A stretch of 6,794 bases of DNA from NCBI GenBank assembly GCA_038231615.1, contig JBBRLA010000477.1:1-6794 (forward strand), read 5' to 3'. This DNA comes from JBBRLA01 sp038231615. GTDB lineage: Bacteria; Myxococcota_A; Polyangia; Palsa-1104; JAEUJZ01. Below are positions 1-5,800 of this stretch, piece after piece. The notes under the pieces are model-generated. The model made no database searches and was not told where the DNA came from. It saw nothing but the letters and a program-made list of their open reading frames with translations. The translations under genes and the position numbers were made by a program. The stretch's first letter is position 1. Each line of letters starts with the position of its first letter.

Positions 1-186
1 GCAGATCGGGTCTGGTCAGTCGGGGAGCTGATCAAGGAGGCGATGTCGATCGCGGCAGCGGAACGGCCTCCGGAATTACGCAGATGCGATCAGGTCATGC
101 GGGCTGCGGTGGCGATCGCCATGCGGGCTGCGGTGGCGATCGCCGCGTTCCCGGCCTGGCCCTCGGGCCTCGAAACCAGCCCTTGA
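1..186 (+). CDS. 3' end of an unidentified reading frame (partial, uncertain)
   Basis: Frame 1 is open from the window edge to a TGA at 184-186, giving 61 residues of a C-terminus whose start lies outside the window. The first part, around DRVWSVGELIKEA, looks like ordinary protein, and its 'VW(S/T)xxEL' pattern loosely recalls the C-terminal end of some transposases; that resemblance is from memory and weak. The last third is an exact 8-residue tandem repeat (MRAAVAIA twice) caused by a 24-bp DNA duplication, then a Pro/Ala-rich end. The stop lies 121 bp before the sigma gene on the same strand, so co-transcription is possible. The frame may be a real gene end, a decayed gene or chance; I cannot name a function. 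Confidence 0.35.
   Translation, partial: ADRVWSVGELIKEAMSIAAAERPPELRRCDQVMRAAVAIAMRAAVAIAAFPAWPSGLETSP
96..143. repeat. Two perfect tandem copies of a 24-bp unit
   Basis: Bases 96-119 and 120-143 are identical 24-mers that begin CATGCGGGCTG and end GGCGATCGC. The unit is a multiple of three, so it adds eight residues to the frame running through it without shifting it. Each copy ends in the palindrome GCGATCGC, completed to GGCGATCGCC by the following C. This looks like a recent slippage or unequal-exchange duplication. Confidence 0.9.
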
Positions 187-242
187 TTCACCTACACTCT
201 CTATCTTACACGCCCCGGCGAGCCAACGCCCGTGGGAACCGA

Positions 243-256
243 GTGACCGCCGTCAC
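243..256. promoter_or_regulatory. Short inverted repeat upstream of the sigma gene
   Basis: GTGAC-CGCC-GTCAC is a perfect 5-bp dyad with a 4-bp spacer, placed 51 bp before the sigma factor start in the 121-bp spacer (187-307). It could be an operator half-site pair. No convincing -35/-10 pair accompanies it: TTGATT at 183-188 is a passable -35, but the bases 17 bp later are a poor -10. In GC-rich DNA a dyad this short can occur by chance. Confidence 0.2.
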
Positions 257-307
257 CCTCGACACATGGCGCTGGCGCCGGGCCCGTCGTCGGGGTAACA
301 TGGCACG

Positions 308-1270
308 ATGGAAGTGCTTTTTGAATCGCTTGCGAGCGGGTTCCTGGGCGCGCTCCCGCCCGGATCGGGGCCGGGAAGCCGCGCCTCCTGGGCGGCGCTG
401 GCCTCGCTGGAAGAGGCCCTTGGTTCGATCTGGCGGGCCTCCTGTGCCGCCTGGCCGGGGGTCTCGCTGGAGGCCGCGCTCTTCGTCCGGCATCTGGCGG
501 GACGCTGGCCCGGCGACGAGGCCGCCGACCCCGACTTCGCGGCGTTGCGCAGCGCCGAACTCTATCTGTGTTGCGCCTGCCTTCACGATCGTCCCGGCGC
601 GATCCAGGGCTTCGATCGGGCCTTTCTGTGCCGCGTCCCGGCGGCGCTCTCGTCCCTGCGGCCGGCGCCGGATCTGGTGGACGAGGTGCAGCAGGCGCTG
701 CGCCACAAGCTGTTTACCTCCCGGACGCCGGGGGCGCAGCCGAAGATCGCCGACTTTGCCGGCCGCGGGCCCCTGTCGCTGTGGCTGCGCGCCGCCGCCC
801 TGCGCACCGCGCTGAACCTGCTCCAGTCCGCTGGACGCGAACGACTGGCCCCCTCGCTGAGCGAGGACGCGCTGCTGGCGCAGGCCGTCGCCGGGTGCGG
901 GCCGCTCTCGCGGGTGGACCCCGAGCTGGCCTTCATCAAGAGCCGCGACCGCCAGGTGGTCAAGGCGGCGTTCCGCGCGGCCCTGACCCAGCTTTTGCCG
1001 GACCAGCGCACGCTCTTGCGTCTGCACTACCTGGACGGCCTGAGCCTGGCGGAACTCGGGGCGCTCCACGGCACCCACAAGACGACGATCATGCGCCGCC
1101 TGGTCCGGGCCGAGGAGGCGATCGCGGTGGAGATGCGGCGCTCCCTCGGGGTCGACCTGCGCCTGCCGCCCGCCGAGGTGGACAGCCTGATCGAGCTGGT
1201 CATCAGCCAGCTCGGTCACAGCCTGGCCACGCTGATCCGCGATGCCTCGGACCTGACCTACGCGTCCTGA
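308..1270 (+). CDS. RNA polymerase sigma-70-type factor, Myxococcales gmx1 family
   Basis: A 320-residue ECF-like sigma factor expected to direct RNA polymerase to a dedicated promoter set. After an N-terminal helical part (1-80), residues about 85-172 correspond to sigma region 2, including FAGRGPLSLWLRAAALRTALNL, a hallmark of the Sig-70_gmx1 (TIGR03001) family as I remember it. Residues about 221-278 are region 4: a DQRTLLRLHYLDGLSLAEL helix pair, then the recognition helix around HKTTIMRRLVRAEEA. The C-terminal EVDSLIELVISQL segment is also typical of the family. The ATG at 308 is the first usable in-frame start; only a weak GGGG (292-295) precedes it, so translation may be inefficient. 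Its stop lies 4 bp from the stop of the convergent lipoprotein gene. The nearby zinc-finger kinase is a plausible regulator, but that link is inferred from proximity. No Asp-rich or receiver domain is seen. Confidence 0.9.
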   Translation: MEVLFESLASGFLGALPPGSGPGSRASWAALASLEEALGSIWRASCAAWPGVSLEAALFVRHLAGRWPGDEAADPDFAALRSAELYLCCACLHDRPGAIQGFDRAFLCRVPAALSSLRPAPDLVDEVQQALRHKLFTSRTPGAQPKIADFAGRGPLSLWLRAAALRTALNLLQSAGRERLAPSLSEDALLAQAVAGCGPLSRVDPELAFIKSRDRQVVKAAFRAALTQLLPDQRTLLRLHYLDGLSLAELGALHGTHKTTIMRRLVRAEEAIAVEMRRSLGVDLRLPPAEVDSLIELVISQLGHSLATLIRDASDLTYAS

Positions 1271-1274
1271 GGGT

Positions 1275-1985
1275 TTATTGGGATTTCTTGCGACGCTTTT
1301 TCTTCCGCGGCTCTGCGGGCGGGGCCTGCTCGGCAGCCGGGGCCGGCGTGGCGACGGCGTCCGCGGGCGCGGCCGGGGCAGTCTGTACCGCGGGCGTGAC
1401 CGGAGCAGGGACGGCGGGGACGGCGCCCGGCGGGGCGACGGGGGCCTCGACGGGCGTTGGCGCGGCCTGGGGTGGGGCCTGCTCCGCCGGCGCCGCAACC
1501 GGGGCCGGGGGTTCACTGCCCGTCGAGGGCACGACCTCCCGGCCGGCGGGATATTCCCTGCCGAGGGCCAGGGCGCTGCCTGACCAGCCGATGCCCACCC
1601 GGCACTCGTGGTAGTTGGCCTGCTTCAGCGGGCAGAAGAGGATCTCGATGGCCTTGAGGCGCGTCGTCTTGCCCTGGCCGTCGTACACGCTGCGCGAGAG
1701 CCACACCCCGGGGTTCTTGGCGCGGGTCACTCTCCGGGTCGGCGGGAGCGCGACGGCCTCTTGGTGACGATTGCGGCCGAAGAGCCTGCCCAGGAAGCCG
1801 AAGGCCTTCTCCATGCCGCCCTTCTCCGCGGCGGGACGCGGCCCAAGGCCGGCAGTGAGGCGCGGGATGGGGGCGATGACGTGCAGCTCCCGGCCCCCGC
1901 AGCCGGCCAACCCCAGAAGGAAGCCCAGGCCCAGGCTGATGGCGAGTGCGGTCCCCACATGAATTTGAAAGCGAATCTGTCGCAT
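1275..1985 (-). CDS. Putative lipoprotein with two-Cys core and Pro/Ala-rich, basic C-terminal tail
   Basis: 236 residues, function unknown. A signal peptide (R2, R5, then a hydrophobic stretch 10-27) ends in the lipobox LAGC with lipidated C29, so the protein is probably anchored in the envelope. Next come ELHVIAPIPRLT (33-44), a variable basic insert (48-90), and a core: GVWLSRSVY (93-101), TRLKAIEILFCPLK (108-121) and NYHECRVGIGWS (124-135), with C118 and C128 a likely disulfide pair. From about 157 to 226 the chain is almost only Pro, Ala, Val, Thr and Glu (DNA 1308-1517); it ends in KKKRRKK (228-234). The motifs and core are shared with the gene just upstream in the operon; the insert and tail are not. 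The tail could span the periplasm or bind a polyanion, which is inference. An in-frame GTG at 1994 is a less likely start because it overlaps the Shine-Dalgarno sequence. Confidence 0.72.
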   Translation of the reverse strand: MRQIRFQIHVGTALAISLGLGFLLGLAGCGGRELHVIAPIPRLTAGLGPRPAAEKGGMEKAFGFLGRLFGRNRHQEAVALPPTRRVTRAKNPGVWLSRSVYDGQGKTTRLKAIEILFCPLKQANYHECRVGIGWSGSALALGREYPAGREVVPSTGSEPPAPVAAPAEQAPPQAAPTPVEAPVAPPGAVPAVPAPVTPAVQTAPAAPADAVATPAPAAEQAPPAEPRKKKRRKKSQ

Positions 1986-1993
1986 GGAACTCA

Positions 1994-2000
1994 CCTTCCT
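1994..2000 (-). promoter_or_regulatory. Ribosome binding site deciding the start of the tailed lipoprotein
   Basis: On the minus strand AGGAAGG lies 8 nt before the ATG at 1985. The competing in-frame GTG (1994-1992) begins inside this Shine-Dalgarno sequence and has no other one at good spacing, so the ATG start is favoured. Confidence 0.65.
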
Positions 2001-2018
2001 AAAATCGGTAGATCGGTC

Positions 2019-2350
2019 CTAGTTGCCCGCGAGCGGGAACTTGGTGCTCGACCAGCCGACGCCCAGGCGGCAGTCCGTGTAGTTGTTCTTCTTCATCGGG
2101 CAAAGAGGATCTCGATGGCCCGCAGGCGGGTGCTCTTGATGAAGATGCCCGACGTCTCGTACACGCTGCGCGCGAGCCATGCCCCCTCGGGTCGGGTCGT
2201 GACGGTCACGTCTCCCTCCGTGGCCAGGTCGGTGGTCAGCCGGGGGATGGGGCTGATGACGTGGAGTTCCTTGGAGCAGCCCCCAAGCGACAAGACAATC
2301 GGCAAAACGAGCGGCAGAAGGAGGCCGGCGATAAGCAACAGGCGGTTCAT
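2019..2350 (-). pseudogene. Small lipoprotein, paralog of the downstream gene, frameshifted by one base
   Basis: The intact frame (2350 down to a TGA at 2095-2093) encodes 85 residues: a hydrophobic signal peptide with lipobox LGGC and lipidated C25, then KELHVISPIPRLT, GAWLARSVY and TRLRAIEILF, all matching the tailed lipoprotein downstream. Directly after ILF the frame goes AR-stop, whereas the paralog continues CPLKQANY. Adding one base at about 2102-2103, where the paralog reads GGCAGAAGAGG and this gene GGCAAAGAGG, restores CPMKKNNYTDCRLGVGWS and a stop (TAG) at 2021-2019. The restored protein has 110 residues with both core cysteines and lacks the paralog's insert and tail. Whether this is a real mutation, a recoding site or a base-calling error cannot be told from one sequence. 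The start is tightly coupled to the upstream gene (3 nt after its stop). The function is unknown; it is probably an envelope protein. Confidence 0.7.
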
Positions 2351-2353
2351 GCG

Positions 2354-2695
2354 CTACCTCTTGCTCTGGGGGTAGGCCGACTCGCGATCGGTGCCGATTT
2401 CACGGACCAGCTGGCAGAAGGGCTGGCTGCTGGCGACGTCGATGTCGCAGCCGATGACGTACTGTGAGCTGCAATCCAGGTCCGTCGGCTCGGGCTTGTT
2501 GCCCTTCACCTGCACCGAGCAGCTCTTGTCGGCGGCGGGGGCGACCATGAAGATGCCCTTGCCGTAGGCGCCGCTCTCGACCAGGTAGACGGTGGCGGCG
2601 GCGGCCGAGGTCGTCGCGCAGCCAGACATCGACGCGCTCATGACAGCGACCAACAGGGCCAGAGGCGCGGCGGCAGACAATTTCACCACAGACAT
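2354..2695 (-). CDS. Small cysteine-rich putative lipoprotein, first gene of the minus-strand operon
   Basis: 113 residues, not recognised. It starts with a signal peptide (K5, hydrophobic 8-18) and a slightly non-canonical lipobox MSGC with C26, followed by an Ala/Thr/Ser linker. The mature part has four cysteines (C59, C75, C83, C94), enough for two disulfides, and a segment YLVESGAYGKGIFMV (37-51) that faintly recalls the AWLARSVYETSGIFI segment of the next gene, so it may be a distant relative of the other two; this is inference. The ATG at 2695 is chosen over an upstream in-frame start (about 2734) because AAGGAG (2709-2704) sits 8 nt before it and the signal peptide then begins at residue 1. 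Its last two codons, AAG AGG, double as the ribosome binding site of the following gene, so the two are probably translationally coupled. Confidence 0.72.
   Translation of the reverse strand: MSVVKLSAAAPLALLVAVMSASMSGCATTSAAAATVYLVESGAYGKGIFMVAPAADKSCSVQVKGNKPEPTDLDCSSQYVIGCDIDVASSQPFCQLVREIGTDRESAYPQSKR
2357..2362 (-). promoter_or_regulatory. Ribosome binding site inside the end of the upstream coding region
   Basis: AAGAGG on the minus strand is formed by the last two sense codons of the cysteine-rich lipoprotein gene and lies 6 nt before the ATG at 2350. Only 3 nt separate the upstream stop from this ATG, a typical arrangement for translational coupling. Confidence 0.6.
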
Positions 2696-2876
2696 GAGGA
2701 CATCTCCTTTTTCGCGATGCGTGCGTGTTCCCAACGGATCGTCACTTCTGACTGATCAGGGACAGGCGCCGAAAGCCATCGTTGCGCCCCAATCACCCGA
2801 TCTTCGAACAAAGTTGCGGCGCGGGGTTTCCCTGGAGGTGCGACATCTGGCATGATGAAAATGAGTTCCCTCTTTC
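2696..2876. promoter_or_regulatory. Divergent intergenic region between the lipoprotein operon and the kinase gene
   Basis: These 181 bp must contain the start signals of both the minus-strand operon and the + strand kinase gene, because the two 5' ends face away from each other here. I see short dyads, GTCA-CTTC-TGAC at 2741-2752 and CTGATCAG at 2752-2759, but no convincing sigma-70 -35/-10 pair and no -24/-12 sigma-54 signature. A GGAGG at 2834-2838 is too far from the kinase ATG to serve it directly. A promoter read by the neighbouring sigma factor would not be recognisable without knowing its consensus. Confidence 0.5.
2704..2709 (-). promoter_or_regulatory. Strong ribosome binding site of the first operon gene
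   Basis: AAGGAG, preceded by a run of A, lies 8 nt upstream of the ATG at 2695 on the minus strand. It is the best Shine-Dalgarno match in the operon and fixes that start over the longer in-frame alternative. Confidence 0.75.
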
Positions 2877-5800
2877 ATGCTGCCTTGCCTCTCCGAGAAC
2901 ACCCTGAGCGATTTGCTGGAGGGGCACCTGCCGGCTGATACCCTGGCGGAGGTCACCCACCATCTGGACCAGTGCGCCGGCTGCCGCACCCTGGTGGCCT
3001 CGCTGGTCAGCTCCTTTCGTCCGCCGGACGAGTTCGAGGAGTACCGCCTGCTCGGGCCGCTGGGGCAGGGGGAGACCGGCGACGTGTACGCAGCCAGCGA
3101 CACGCGGCTGGACCGGACGGTGGCGATCAAGTTCCTGCGCGGTATCGTCCTGGACCCGAAGGACCCGCGCCGGGAGCGCTTCGCCATCGAGGCCCGGGCG
3201 GTGGCCCGGCTGCGCCACCCCAACGTGGTGTCGATCTATCGGGCCGGCGAGGTGGACGGCCGCCCCTACCTGGTCTCGGAGTTCATCGAGGGGCACGGGC
3301 TGGATCGCCACCCCAAGCCCGTCGCCGCCGGGGAGGCGCTGCGCTGGGGCATCGATCTGGCGGACGCGCTGGCGGCGGCGCACCGGCAGGGGGTGTTGCA
3401 CCGCGACATCAAGCCCGCCAACGTCATGGTCACGCCCGCGGGCGAGGTCCGGCTCCTCGACTTCGGGCTGGCCAAGCTGGCGGACGCGCTGCCCCGGGCC
3501 CGGCCTCCGGCGCCGGTCCTGCCCGGCTCGGCGGCGAGTTCGCCGGCGCTGACCCGGACCGGCTCTCTGCTCGGTACTCCTTTATATATGGCGCCGGAGA
3601 TCTGGCTGGGGCGGCCCGCATCGGTCCAGTCGGACCTGTATTGCCTCGGCGCGCTCTTATATGAGCTGTGCGCGGGCCGGCCGCCCCATACGGCGGACAC
3701 CACCGAAGCGCTCCGCCGGGCCGTCCTTTTGCACGAGGCGCCGCCGCTGCATCGGGTCGCCCCGGCGATTGACCCGGGTCTGGCTCGCATCGTCGCCCGC
3801 TGCCTGCTCCGCGACCCCGCGGCGCGCTTCGCCTCGGCGCAGGAGATGCTCGGGGGGTTGCGGCTCTGCGAGCGTTCTTTCGAGAGGCCCGGGACACGGC
3901 GGCGGTCGCGCCTGTGGGGGGCGGCCCTGGGGGTGCCCTTGTTGCTTCTGGGCGCCGCGATTGGCCACCGGGTGCTCTCGACGGAAAAGCATCCGCCCGC
4001 CGCGGCGCGACACGAGGTGCGTCGCGCGCTGGCGGTGCTCGAATTCGCCGGGCCGGCCGCAGGCCCGCCCCAACAGCCTGAACATCGCTGGCTCGCCCGC
4101 GCCTTGCAGGAGCGCCTGGCGCAGGAACTGTCCCTGGGGGGGGACCTGCGCGTGGTGCCGGTGGACCTGCTGGCCCGCATGTGCGACGACCTGTCCCTCC
4201 CTGCGGCGGATCGGCTGGACGACGAGGCGCTGCGGCGCGTGCGCGGCTACACCGGCGCGGATGTGGTCGTGGTGGGAGCTTACGGCGTGGAGGCCGGTGG
4301 GGACCTGCGCCTGAGGTACCGGGTACAGGACACGCGGACCGGCGCGACTCGCTTCCAGTCGGCTGAATCGGGGGCGGAGCAGGACCTGAGCGTCATTGTG
4401 ACCCGGGCCGGCGCGCGGTTGCGGCGGCAACTGGGCCTGTCTCCCGCGTCCGCCGCCGAGCGGCTGTCCCTGCGCGCCTGGCTGCCGGAGGAGGTGCGGG
4501 GGGCGCGGCTCCTGGCCCTGGCGGAGGAGCGAATCTTTGCCCATGATTTCAGCCGGGCGCGGGACCTGCTTCTGGAGGCGGCGGTGGCGAGCCCGGGCAG
4601 CGCGCTCGTGCATCACACCCTGGCATCGGTGTGGGAGCCGCTGGGTGCCATCGAGAAGCGCCGGCAGGAGACGCGCCTGGCGATGGCCCTGGGGGCCGGT
4701 TTGCGGGACGAGGAGCGGCTGTCCGTCGAGGCCGCCGACCACATCGCGTTCGGACGATTCCATCAGGCGACGGAACGGTACCGGACGTTGATGGAGCAAC
4801 ACCCCGACGTCCTGGAGTATGGGCTGACGCTGGCCGCCTACCAGCTGGCCGATGAGCGCACGGAGGAGGGGCTGGTTACCCTGGAGGGGCTGCGGCGCCT
4901 CCCGCCCCCGCTGGGCGACGATCCGCGCATCGACCTGGAGACCGAGTCGATGTACCGCGTGCTGGGCGATTACGCCGCGGCGCAAAAGGCGGCCCGGCGG
5001 TCGGTGACGGAGGCGCAGGCACGGGGGGCCCGTCACCTGGCCGCCCAGGCGCGGGCCAACGAGGGCTGGACGCTGCTGAGCCTGGGTGACTCCGGGGCCG
5101 CGGGCGCCGCCTTCGAGGAGGCGATTCCGGTGCTGCGGGCGCTGGGGAGCGTGGAGGACGTGGCCTGGGCCCTGGGCGGGCTGGTCAGCGTGCGCGTGCG
5201 GCAGGGGGAGCTGGCGCAGGCCGTCCGGGTCTCGACGGAAGAACTCCAGCTGCTCCGGCAGTCGAAGAACCGGCCGGTGCTGCTGTGGGGGCTTTATGCC
5301 AGCTCCCAGCCGCTGGCCCGCTCGGGGAACCTTGCGCAGGCGCAGGCGCGCGTCGAGGAGGCCCTAGCGCTGTGCCGCGACGGCGAGGTGCGCGACTGCC
5401 TGAGCGAGGGTCATCGGCAGCTGGGGGACATCTATCTCCTGTCGGGCCGGGTGGACGAGGCGCTGCGCGAGTTCGCGGCCTCCTTGCCGCGCCGCAGCGA
5501 CGGAGCGGACCGGGTCGAGTTCGCGCTGGCGACGCTCTCGCTGGGCCGCGGCCTGCTCCTGCGGGGCGACCTGGACGGGGCCCGCAAGCGGTGCGAGTCG
5601 GCGCTGCCGCTGCTGGAACAGGCGGGCATCCGGCGCTACGGCGCCCATGCCAAGGCGGCGCTGGCCACGTTGTCCCTGTCGGAAGGACGGCTGCCCGAGG
5701 CCGAGGCGCAGGCCCGCGGCGCCATCGCGGATTATCAGAAGGACGGGGCCTGGGCCGACCTGGCCCTGGCGCAGGCCACGCTGGCGCAGGTCTTCCTGGC

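Noticed and set aside
183..211. Possible sigma-70 promoter TTGATT-17-TTACAC before the sigma gene
   Set aside because: The -10 hexamer matches the consensus at only two positions, so it is not distinguishable from chance.
206..1516. A 436-residue open frame on the minus strand across the sigma factor gene
   Set aside because: Its translation is an Arg/Pro/Gln-rich low-complexity antisense reading of GC-rich coding DNA, while the + strand frame has clear sigma regions 2 and 4.
252..2752. Shared GTCAC-N4-GAC element at 252-263 (before the sigma gene) and 2741-2752 (divergent region)
   Set aside because: Eight fixed bases in two short intergenic stretches can match by chance, no further flanking similarity is seen, and no third copy supports it.
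2845..2862. TGGCATG resembling a sigma-54 -24 element before the kinase gene
   Set aside because: The required GC of the -12 element at the fixed distance is missing.
3657..5036. Long minus-strand frame inside the kinase gene
   Set aside because: The composition (Gln, Arg, Pro, His) is typical of an antisense shadow, and the + strand encodes a complete kinase with all catalytic motifs.
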